DNA of 64,000 bases from Clostridium sp. AF27-2AA (GTDB taxonomy: Bacteria; Bacillota; Clostridia; Lachnospirales; Lachnospiraceae), in assembly GCF_003478505.1 (NCBI RefSeq), contig NZ_QUFI01000005.1, positions 50,157-114,156 of the forward strand. Reading direction: 5' to 3'. A program made the position numbers and the translations under genes. The notes beneath the pieces are model-generated. The model was not told the origin of the DNA and searched no databases. It saw only the letters and a program-made list of their open reading frames with translations. Shown here piece after piece: positions 34,168 to 43,400 of this stretch; position 1 is the stretch's first letter, and every line of letters starts with the position of its first letter.

Positions 34168-35721
34168 ATGAGTATTTTAAATGTAGAGCATTTAAGTCAC
34201 GGATTTGGTGACCGGGCTATTTTCCAGGACGTTTCGTTCCGTCTGTTAAAGGGTGAGCACATCGGTCTGGTGGGCGCCAACGGCGAGGGTAAATCTACCT
34301 TCATGAGCATTATCACCGGCAAACTGCAGCCGGATGAGGGAAAGGTCGAGTGGGCAAAGCATGTGCGTGCCGGTTATCTGGACCAGCACACCGTACTGGA
34401 AAAGGGCATGACCATCCGCGATGTGTTAAAGAGCGCGTTCGCGTATCTGTTTGAGATGGAAGAGCAGATGAATGCCATCTGCGATAAGATGGGTGAGGCA
34501 TCCGAGGACGAGATGAATGCCATGATGGAGGAGCTGGGCACGATTCAGGATCTTCTGATGGCCCATGACTTTTATATCATTGACAGCAAGGTAGAAGAGG
34601 TAGGCCGCGCACTGGGCCTGCAGGAGATTGGCATGGATAAGGATGTTTCCGAGCTTTCCGGCGGCCAGCGTACCAAGGTGCTTCTGGGAAAGCTGCTTCT
34701 GGAAAAGCCGGACATCCTGCTTTTGGATGAGCCGACCAACCATCTGGATGAGCAGCATATTGAATGGCTGAAGCGTTATCTGCAGGAGTATGAGAATGCC
34801 TTTATTCTGATCTCCCATGATATTCCATTCTTAAACAGCGTTATCAACCTGATCTACCACATGGAGAACCAGAAGCTGGACCGTTATGTGGGCGATTACG
34901 ATCATTTCCAGGAAGTTTATGCAGTAAAGAAAGCACAGCTTGAGGCCGCTTATAAGCGCCAGCAGCAGGAGATTGCCGAGCTGGAGGACTTTGTGGCCCG
35001 CAACAAGGCAAGAGTTTCCACCCGGAACATGGCTATGTCCCGCCAGAAAAAGCTGGATAAGATGGAGGTCATTGAGCTGGCGAAGGAGAAGCCGAAGCCG
35101 GAATTTAATTTTATGGAGGCCCGTGCTGCCGGCAAAATGATCTTTGAGGCGAAGGACCTGGTGATCGGCTACGACGAGCCGCTGACCCGCCCGTTTGACA
35201 TCAGCATGGAACGCGGCGAGAAGGTCGTCTTAAAGGGCTCCAACGGAATCGGAAAGACTACCCTGTTAAAGAGTATCCTGGGCCTGATCCCGGCACTTTC
35301 CGGCAGCGTGGAGTTAGGTGATTATCTGTATCTTGGCTATTTTGAGCAGGAGATGGCACAGGGAAATACCACCACCTGCATTGAGGAAATCTGGAAGGAA
35401 TTTCCGTCCTACACCCAGTATCAGGTGCGTTCTGCCCTGGCAAAATGCGGTCTTACCACCAAGCACATTGAGAGTCAGGTACGCGTTCTGTCCGGTGGTG
35501 AGCAGGCAAAGGTAAGATTATGTAAACTGATTAACCGGGAGACCAATGTGCTCCTCTTAGACGAGCCGACCAACCATCTGGATGTGGATGCCAAGGAAGA
35601 ACTGGCCCGTGCCTTAAAGGCCTACAAAGGCAGCGTCCTTCTGATCTGTCATGAGCCGGAATTTTACGAAGGCTTTGCGACCCGTGTGGTAGACTGCAGT
35701 GAATTCTGCCTGCGCGGATAG
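34168..35721 (+). CDS. ABC-F family ATPase
   Basis: A soluble protein of 517 residues with two ABC domains and no membrane part. First domain: GANGEGKST (Walker A), LSGGQRTKVLLGKLLL (signature), ILLLDEPTNHLD (Walker B). Second: GSNGIGKTT, LSGGEQAKVRLCKLI, VLLLDEPTNHLD. Between them lies the charged, helical ABC-F linker (YKRQQQEIAELEDFVARNKARVSTRNMAMSRQKKLDKMEV). ABC-F proteins act on the ribosome in translation quality control or antibiotic protection. The subgroup cannot be fixed by eye, and no resistance gene is adjacent. ATG at 34168 follows GAGAGGAG. It is monocistronic. Confidence 0.92.
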   Translation: MSILNVEHLSHGFGDRAIFQDVSFRLLKGEHIGLVGANGEGKSTFMSIITGKLQPDEGKVEWAKHVRAGYLDQHTVLEKGMTIRDVLKSAFAYLFEMEEQMNAICDKMGEASEDEMNAMMEELGTIQDLLMAHDFYIIDSKVEEVGRALGLQEIGMDKDVSELSGGQRTKVLLGKLLLEKPDILLLDEPTNHLDEQHIEWLKRYLQEYENAFILISHDIPFLNSVINLIYHMENQKLDRYVGDYDHFQEVYAVKKAQLEAAYKRQQQEIAELEDFVARNKARVSTRNMAMSRQKKLDKMEVIELAKEKPKPEFNFMEARAAGKMIFEAKDLVIGYDEPLTRPFDISMERGEKVVLKGSNGIGKTTLLKSILGLIPALSGSVELGDYLYLGYFEQEMAQGNTTTCIEEIWKEFPSYTQYQVRSALAKCGLTTKHIESQVRVLSGGEQAKVRLCKLINRETNVLLLDEPTNHLDVDAKEELARALKAYKGSVLLICHEPEFYEGFATRVVDCSEFCLRG

Positions 35722-35747
35722 TGTCATTTTTTGTCGATGAACTTTTC

Positions 35748-35792
35748 TTGTACTGTGATCGTTACTGTGCTATGATGATGGCACAGTAACGA
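35748..35792 (+). promoter_or_regulatory. Promoter of the surface-protein operon with a palindrome around the -10
   Basis: TTGTAC (35748-35753), 17 bp, TATGAT (35771-35776). The -10 box lies in the loop of a perfect 12-bp inverted repeat: TCGTTACTGTGC (35759-35770) and GCACAGTAACGA (35781-35792). Transcription would start near 35783, inside the right arm, so the repeat acts as DNA rather than as an RNA hairpin. It looks like the operator of a dimeric repressor. About 107 bp follow to the first gene. Confidence 0.7.
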
Positions 35793-35899
35793 GTCATCTG
35801 AAATCTTAGTTTTTCCAGTTATCTCAAGTTATTTTTCAGATTTCATTTATTTATTTCCAAGTTTAAAACAGAAAAAATTAAAAAAGAGAGGGGGATGCG

Positions 35900-36784
35900 A
35901 TGCAGGCTGAACAAAGGGGGCAGTGTCTGATTTTGCTGCTGTGCGCCTGGGCCTTTCTGACGGCGGGACCGGCGCTTTGTGTTTATGGGGCGCAGGAGAA
36001 GAAACAAAATACAAAAGCTGCCTGGGAAGAGCGCGCATTTTCAGCACATCAGGCGCGGCAGCTTCGGCACTGGAATATCGGTGATACGGTAACCCGGAAG
36101 ATTGATGGGAAATCATACCGGTTTCGCTGCATTGACCAGAACTATGCGGATCATATGGGCGGCCACAAAAGTGGCGCGCTGTTTCTCTGCGACGAGGTAA
36201 TTCCGGCTAATACTGGTTCCAGATATGAGTTTGAGACACCGGGGGACCGCGATCACGGCTATGTGTATAAACCAGGGCCGATTGTGTGTTTTGGAAATTC
36301 GGCAGATTACAAATATTCTGCGGTCCGCGGGTGGCTTTCCCGCTTTGCGGAAGAATTTGCGGATGCGGAAATGGTTAATACAGGCGTGGAATGGGGATAT
36401 TTCGGGAAAACAAAGGAGGAATGCTGGGAGCAGTTTCCGGAAGGTGGGCTGACGGCGCAGTATCTTGGGAGCCAGAAAATGGAAGACCGGCTGTTTATTC
36501 TGTCGGTGGACGAAGCATACCGTTATCGGAACTGGCTTTGGAAATTCGGAGCGGTGAAACGAAAGAATCCGGAGACCCAGATCAGCGAATTCTGCAAAGG
36601 CTACTGGCTTCGGACGCCTTGTGGAACGGCAGAGGGAAGCCAGATTTATATCGTGGATCTGGTTCAGGGAAATATACGGCCAGAAGCGGTGCAGACAGCG
36701 GAAACGGAAAAGCAGGATGATGAGATGAAGGTTACGGGAACTACGGGGGTGCGGCCGGTATTTGTTCTGCCGCAGAAGAACTGA
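35900..36784 (+). CDS. Secreted DUF6273-like protein
   Basis: A 294-residue exported protein, first gene of the surface operon. A hydrophobic signal (about 8-31, CLILLLCAWAFLTAGPALCVYGA) is followed by WNIGDTVTRKIDGKSYRFRCIDQNYADH, a block typical of DUF6273 domains, and a C-terminal GYWLRTPCGTAEGSQIYIVDLVQGN ... GTTGVRPVFVLPQ, the usual end of that fold. These domains occur in many Clostridia surface proteins without known activity. RBS GAGGGGG precedes the ATG. The next gene begins 16 bp later. Confidence 0.7.
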   Translation: MQAEQRGQCLILLLCAWAFLTAGPALCVYGAQEKKQNTKAAWEERAFSAHQARQLRHWNIGDTVTRKIDGKSYRFRCIDQNYADHMGGHKSGALFLCDEVIPANTGSRYEFETPGDRDHGYVYKPGPIVCFGNSADYKYSAVRGWLSRFAEEFADAEMVNTGVEWGYFGKTKEECWEQFPEGGLTAQYLGSQKMEDRLFILSVDEAYRYRNWLWKFGAVKRKNPETQISEFCKGYWLRTPCGTAEGSQIYIVDLVQGNIRPEAVQTAETEKQDDEMKVTGTTGVRPVFVLPQKN

Positions 36785-36800
36785 TGTATAAGGGGGATGT

Positions 36801-39800
36801 ATGAAGAAGAACAGGAAGGTATTTCATATCAGACGCCAGACCGCGTCTGCCATGGCGGTGGTACTGGCCGTATTATCACCGGGGATGTTTCCGGCAGGCT
36901 TGGCTATGGCCGAGAGCGCGGGAACGCTTGCGCCGGTTATGCGAAATGGGTATGCCCGGGCAACGGAGAGTGACGCAGAGGGGGATTTGCAGGATTTCGA
37001 TGAGGAAAATCTGGATGAAGTGGAACTGGAGGCAGATCTGATCACGGATTTTGATAAGAATATGGAAGCAGACCAGGGCGGATATGCCCGGGCTACAGAT
37101 TCCGACGCCGATGAAGAGCTGGATGACATAGACCTTGCCACCGCATCGGACGCGCGGCAGGTGGAGCTGGCTACCGCGTCCGATCTGGCTCTGCTTGCGG
37201 CGGAGCTTCCGGTCACCGGGGATTTGTGGACGGACTGGAACGGCAACGTGAATTTTCCGGGAGAAGGAACCCGGGAAGACCCGTACCAGATAGAAACATT
37301 ATCTCATCTGATGGGACTTTCCGAGGCGGTGGCGGCAGGAAACGATTATAAGGATTGCTATTTTGAGCTGACGCAGAGCCTGGATCTGGGCGGTATTTCC
37401 ATCAATCTGGGAAACTGGAATCCCATTGGCTGGTATCGTGACCACTCAGAATTTGGCGGCAATGTGATCACACCGTTTCGCGGACATTTCGATGGCTGTG
37501 GAAATACCATAACTGGTCTGAAAATCATCGGGGAACTCCGGGGCCTGACAAACCTGGGATTGTTTGGCGTGATAGACGGTGGCAGCGTGGAAAATCTGGA
37601 AATCCATGCAGACCAGATCAGCGGCGCGGACCGGGCAGGGCTTCTGGCCGGTACCATAAAAAACGGCGCAGTAATCCGAAATGTCACGGTATCCGGTTAT
37701 GTGTATTCAGAGCAGGATGCGGGTGGAATCGCGGCGGTACTTTGCGGAAGCGGAAAGGGAACAGCAGCCGGAACCCAGATTCAGGAGTCGGACGGTTCCG
37801 TCATTGTGGAGAACTGCCGGGCAGAGGGAATTGCCATGAACAGTGCCGGAACCGATGGCGCAGTGGGCGGCATTGCCGGTAAGGCAGAAAAAGCTTATCT
37901 GGTTGACAACGTGGTCATTACCCAGAACGGAGTTTCTGACCGGATTCACGGAAAGGGCTATATCGGTGGCATTGCCGGTATTATGAACCAGAGCGGCATC
38001 TATAATTCTTACGTAAACGGAACCATTGGAGGAAATGGAAGCCGCGCGGCAGGCGGCATTATTGGAAAATACGAGAGTGGAAACCTGATTCTGGCCCGCA
38101 TGGCAGGCAGTATCTCGCGAACCAACAACGGCAGTGCTTCCCGGGAGGGAACTTTTATAGGAACCCGCGATAGCGGTGCCCGCTTCACCTATGGAACCGA
38201 GCGTGACAGCCGCGTTTCCTATCTTTTTACCAATACACCGGCTAAGGCAAAGCAGGTTTTCGGGAGCACGCTTGACGGTGACAACCGCTTTTCGGAGGAC
38301 GCCCACATCGGCTACTGGTCTGACCTGGAGCGCAAGTACAAAACCGTAGCAGGACAGATCGAGCACGACTGCGGGGACCGGTTTTTTTATGAGGAGCTGG
38401 AGGACGGAGTCCGCTACATCGTCACTCAGAAGCTGGGGAGGGAATTTACCATGGAGGGTTACAAAAGGGATCTGCCCTTTGCCATGGACCACTTTGCGCC
38501 GGGGTTTATGGGAGAACCCACAAGAGGATATCTGGTCTACATTCCGCGTATCGACGCGAAAAATGCCAATGGAACCTACGATACCGATGTGGCGGTGCTG
38601 ACGGCCATCTCATCTACGGGAAGCTCCTATTACCGGGATGTGGATAAGGATCATCCGTCTGCCATTAAGGCGGGAGCGGTAGTGACGGTTGCGACTGCCC
38701 CGAAAAACACAGCTGCGGACCGTTACCAGATGATTGTGGATACCAGCGAGGCCGGCGGAGTAAAACCTCCTACTTATTTGGATGAGGATGGAAAGGAGCA
38801 GCTGATGCAGTATGTGAGCGGCGGGGCGTATTCCTTTATTATGCCGGAGTGCGACACAAAACTGGGCGCGGAGTATGTCAAGGTGACCACGAAGCTGGAG
38901 ACGGATCCGGCGCAGACACGCATTTCGGTGGTGCAGACCCGGAGCGGAGACCGCAAGCATCCGCAGCTCGTCACGGAAGTGAAGAATGAGGACGGAATTC
39001 TGATTGCCCGCTACGTGGATGGAAAGCAGGATCACAGCGTGGAGGTGCAGCCGGTGCTGATTCATGTGGAACACAATGGAAATGGACAGACCATAGACCG
39101 GACCGTGCGCTGGCTGGTGGACGATACAGATCTTCTGGAGAATCGTTCGGAGACCGGTTATACAATGAAGGACGCATCGATTCTGCCCAATATGAATTCG
39201 GCATTTATTACCAATATCATAAACCGGGAGGTGCAGGCCCAGGCGGCGAACCAGTACCGGGAGAAGATTCAGGATACTGTCTACACCCGGTATGGTGTGG
39301 TGTCCGCAGTGACGAACCCGGAGACTTCAGTGAATCATCGGGCACTTTACGCGAACTGCCGTGTGGCGGTGGATTTTCAGATTGTGGATCTGACTACAGT
39401 GCGCGTGGAGACCTTAAGCCTGAACCAGACGGAAGCCCTGTTTACAATTACCAGAAGGCTGACGGGAAGCTGCTATCAGCCGACAGAAACGCTTTCTGTC
39501 AGCGGGCCGGTGGTGCTGACAGCTGCGCTGAACCCGGAACATCCCTTTTATGAGCAGGTAAGCTGGAAGGATACGGAGAGCGGAAAAAATCTCCGGCTGG
39601 AACCATCCGGGGCCAATCAGCAGAACTGTAAGATTTCACTGGTGTGGGATCCGGAAGGAGAAACAAACCCTGCCTGGATCCAGAACCTGATCCATCGTGA
39701 CCGCGCTCTGAAACGGGAGAAGCCTCTGGAGAAAGTCAGTGGAAGCGGGGAGAAGACAGAGCTGGTCACGGCAGTCAGTGAAGACCAGACTCATGGTCAT

Positions 39801-40400
39801 ATTCAGGCGCAGTGCCGTGTGCGGATCGTTTTTGTCACGGAGGATGATACGGTTCCGAAAATCAGCACAGGCGGTTCTGGCGGAGGATCCTCAAAAGGCT
39901 CCGGTGGAGGAGGCGGTGGCGGCGGTTCCACCGGCATTACATCCGGCGGAGTGACAAAAGCAGCGGGACCGTCAATGCCGTCCTATGTGGTGACAGGTAC
40001 CTGGGTGCAGAATGCGGCAGGACAGTGGATGTTCGCGGATCAGGAGCGGACCTACGCAAAGGAGTGGGCAGCAGTCCACAATCCGTATGCCAGCGCTGAG
40101 AACGGACAGAGTGCCTATGACTGGTTCCGGTTTGACGAGGCCGGATTTCTCATGACCGGCTGGTATCAGGATGAGGCCGGAGACCGTTATTACCTGAATC
40201 CGGCATCTGACGGAACTCAGGGACGTATGCTGACCGGCTGGAACTGGATTGACGGACAGTGCCTGTACTTTGAAGAAGAATCCAACGGAAGCCGCGGCGC
40301 GCTGAAACGCAATGCGGTTTTGGCAGATGGCAAACAGACTAATGAAAATGGTGCGTGGATCGTGAACGGGGTGGTACAGCGCCAGGAGACAGAGCGGTAA
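36801..40400 (+). CDS. GLUG-repeat surface protein with C-terminal wall-binding repeats
   Basis: A 1199-residue exported protein. A signal peptide (about 1-37) leads to an acidic stretch with four short motifs (YARATESDA 51, YARATDSDA 95, LATASDA 112, LATASDL 123). From about 143 comes WTDWNGNVNFPGEGTREDPYQIETLSHLMGL, the entry to a GLUG beta-helix; repeats with AGLLAG, AGGIAAV, VGGIAGKA, IGGIAGIM and AGGIIGKY follow to about 440. Beta-rich domains and a Gly/Ser linker (about 1015-1050) lead to choline-binding-like repeats (FRFDEAGFLMTGWYQDEAGDRYYLNP). No LPxTG sequence is present, so wall attachment is probably non-covalent. A role in adhesion or matrix is inference. Confidence 0.85.
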   Translation: MKKNRKVFHIRRQTASAMAVVLAVLSPGMFPAGLAMAESAGTLAPVMRNGYARATESDAEGDLQDFDEENLDEVELEADLITDFDKNMEADQGGYARATDSDADEELDDIDLATASDARQVELATASDLALLAAELPVTGDLWTDWNGNVNFPGEGTREDPYQIETLSHLMGLSEAVAAGNDYKDCYFELTQSLDLGGISINLGNWNPIGWYRDHSEFGGNVITPFRGHFDGCGNTITGLKIIGELRGLTNLGLFGVIDGGSVENLEIHADQISGADRAGLLAGTIKNGAVIRNVTVSGYVYSEQDAGGIAAVLCGSGKGTAAGTQIQESDGSVIVENCRAEGIAMNSAGTDGAVGGIAGKAEKAYLVDNVVITQNGVSDRIHGKGYIGGIAGIMNQSGIYNSYVNGTIGGNGSRAAGGIIGKYESGNLILARMAGSISRTNNGSASREGTFIGTRDSGARFTYGTERDSRVSYLFTNTPAKAKQVFGSTLDGDNRFSEDAHIGYWSDLERKYKTVAGQIEHDCGDRFFYEELEDGVRYIVTQKLGREFTMEGYKRDLPFAMDHFAPGFMGEPTRGYLVYIPRIDAKNANGTYDTDVAVLTAISSTGSSYYRDVDKDHPSAIKAGAVVTVATAPKNTAADRYQMIVDTSEAGGVKPPTYLDEDGKEQLMQYVSGGAYSFIMPECDTKLGAEYVKVTTKLETDPAQTRISVVQTRSGDRKHPQLVTEVKNEDGILIARYVDGKQDHSVEVQPVLIHVEHNGNGQTIDRTVRWLVDDTDLLENRSETGYTMKDASILPNMNSAFITNIINREVQAQAANQYREKIQDTVYTRYGVVSAVTNPETSVNHRALYANCRVAVDFQIVDLTTVRVETLSLNQTEALFTITRRLTGSCYQPTETLSVSGPVVLTAALNPEHPFYEQVSWKDTESGKNLRLEPSGANQQNCKISLVWDPEGETNPAWIQNLIHRDRALKREKPLEKVSGSGEKTELVTAVSEDQTHGHIQAQCRVRIVFVTEDDTVPKISTGGSGGGSSKGSGGGGGGGGSTGITSGGVTKAAGPSMPSYVVTGTWVQNAAGQWMFADQERTYAKEWAAVHNPYASAENGQSAYDWFRFDEAGFLMTGWYQDEAGDRYYLNPASDGTQGRMLTGWNWIDGQCLYFEEESNGSRGALKRNAVLADGKQTNENGAWIVNGVVQRQETER

Positions 40401-40472
40401 AGGAGGAGAAAACTTCCCGGGAGAGCAGAAAAACTGTCGTGAAATGGGAAGAAAAACAGGGGAGACAGATGT

Positions 40473-43400
40473 ATGGGAAAACGAGTGGAGCGAAAGAAAA
40501 AATCCGTGACCAGGGCAGCCGCTTTTTTGCTGGCAGTAATTTTGTTCAGTGGCAGGCTGCTTCCGATCATACCGCTGCTGCCATGGAAGGCAGAGGCGGC
40601 TCGTCAGGGGGACACAATGACTGCCTATGGTGCCGGCTTTCATCATTACTGCATTGATGGAACCGGAGCAAACCGGGCACTGATCGATGGGGATGAGTAT
40701 ACATATATTCTGCCTTCGGAGACACTGACCCGGGAAGAAATGGCGCTGGTGTTCTGGGGCATGCTGACGCTGCAGGCCAGTTTTGGCAATGTGCCGCAGG
40801 TTAACGCGGTAGTCCGGAATATTAATGAGGGAGCGGCCGCGCAGGGCGTGCCTGCAATCTCAAGCCTGGTCACGGAAGCAGATTTAAAGCTGCTGATCCA
40901 TTCGTCCGCCGTGCGGGAAAAATATGCGTGGCTGAAGGCAGTGCTGGCGCAGGAAGAGACATATCTGCGTCTGGCAGGTCTTCTTGGCGGGACCGGAGGC
41001 GGCGGTAAAACTGGCATTCCGGCGGCCTTGCAGGGGCATACGCAGACAGGAAATCCGGCCGCGCTTACCCCGGTGCTGGGAGCAGAGCGTTCTGGCGAAT
41101 ATGTTCTGAACTTTGATCCGTCCGGGGCGGATGCGGAGTTTATCCGCAATGTTCCATTGAAATATTCTTCTACCGGGGCAGAGGGCTCGTTTACCACGCA
41201 GCTGCCGTCTGGCTGGGTCTGCCAGAAAACCGATTCGCAGATCCGTCTTACGAGCATGGGAAGCAGCGGCAGCCTCTACCTGATGTTCGATGTCCGCGGC
41301 ACGCGCTATGCTTCCGGAGGCGGGACCTTTTCATCTCCGGAGGAAGTGTACGAGCAGTGCCTGCAGATCTGGCGCTGCAGCCGCTGCTGCGGCACTCATC
41401 GCCAGATGTACAATGGCGCGGCCCCGCTGTCGGCACACCAGCGTCTTGCCTTTGTGGAAGTGAATGCGCCGGAGCTTTGCTATTATGCCGGGACCGGAGG
41501 CGGGCAGACAACGCCGGAAGAGGGCGGTGTGGCTTTCCGGATTTACCGCCATGAGGAGGACTGGACTTCCACCTATAATGTCCGTCTGAGAAAGTATGAC
41601 CACGAGACTGGAAAGGCATTGGAGGATGCTGTCTTTTCCTTATATGAGAGATTTGATGACAAGGACCAGATTGATACTGGCCGGGATGGAGCCGCGCATC
41701 TTTATGCCGGGGGCGCGCCTTACAAAAGCTTTCATAAAGACAGCCCGGTGCTTTGGGAGGATTTCCGCTTTGTGTCACCTATGATGACGGACGGAGCAGG
41801 TGAGGCAGAGAAAACAGTGGAGCATGGCTATCATTACGATAAGACCTTCTGCGACGGACATCCGGCTCCGGTTTTTGTGCCGGTTCCGGAGGAGGAAGAG
41901 GATGAGGAAACCGGAGAAATTGAAAACCAGGCAGAGATAGACGCGGCGAAGGAAGAAAACCGGCGTCTGGCATCCATCTGGCTCAATACCTTTGCGTCCT
42001 GCGCATCCTGGGCTTCGGAAAATTTTTCCGGCGTCCATTTTCACTGGCTTATGCCGGAGGTGGATCAGGGTGAGATCAGCCGGATCGCTTCATCTGGCGG
42101 GGAGGAAGGCGAAACACCGTCCGGAGGAACCACAGCTTCAGCAGATGGAGCGCGCGCCTATGCGGATTCCGGCTGCAGGGCGGATGCTGGAGAAACCTAT
42201 GACCGTTTTATTGCCCTGAAATACAGCTATGCCATTGCGGAGGATACAGCCCGGGAAGGCTACACGCTCCACGGCAACCACAGCGATGACCTGTCCATCG
42301 AAGTCATTACCACCGATGCGTCTGAGAATGGAGCTAACGCTTCCTTTGCCGGAATTTACAGTTACGAGATCCGGGTGAATGACGGGGCAGCGGCTGAGGC
42401 GGCGCGGACTGTCCGTAAAGCACGCACACAGGCAGAAGCGGGGTGGCTGAGCGCAGAGCTCGGACAGGTGGAATCAGAGACCACAGAATCAGAAGCTCCA
42501 CAGCGCAGAAAAGAGAGACGGTCCTTCTGGCAGAAAATCTTCCCGGTATTTTTCCTGGAGGAGACAGAGGAAGAGGCTTTGATTAATGACCGGAAACCAG
42601 AAAGTAATGGGACAGTGGGCGGCGCAGAGGCAAGCGCATCGAATGCGGAAACGGCTACTGCGTCAAATTCCGCCGCATTTGACTTCCAGGAGACAGAAGC
42701 ATCAGACGAAGCGGAAGAGGTATCCATGCAGTGGATCCTGAAGCTGCAATTTCCGCGGCATGAGACAGCTGGTGAGGCGGTTCACCGGTCTGTCAGCCGT
42801 GCGGCACGATCCGGAGGAAGCAGTGGAGATCTGTTTGCGGATGCCTATAACCGCGGCCTGAATGCCGCAAACAGCGGAGCCGGGGTCAATCCCGGCCCGT
42901 CAGATCACTACAGCCATTGCAATGGTGGAGACGGCGAGGATGACTGGTGGCGGATCTACGATCACCGGACGGAGGGAGAGATCCATATCAACAAAAGAGA
43001 TCTGGATCTGAAGGCCGGAGACAATGAGGCCTATGATTCTTATGGAGATGCTCAGGGAGACGCCGTGCTGGAGGGTGCGGTGTACGGCCTGTTCGCGGCG
43101 GAAGATCTGGTGCACCCGGATGGAAAGACGGGAGTCGTGTACCAGAAAAATGATCTGGTTGCCGTGGCCTCCACCGATAAAAATGGAGATGGTTCCTTCC
43201 TGGCCTGCACGGAAGCACCTGGCAGAACATACTGCTATGAAAACGGGCGGATAGAAAATCGTCCGGGCGGATGGAACCAGGCGGCACCATCCAATCTCTA
43301 TGACCGGAGCCAGAGCTTTGATGATTATACAGAAGATGGCCGGTATCAGAGAAGCTACCCGGATTATCGGACGGCCAACGGAAACTGCTGGATCGGCAGG

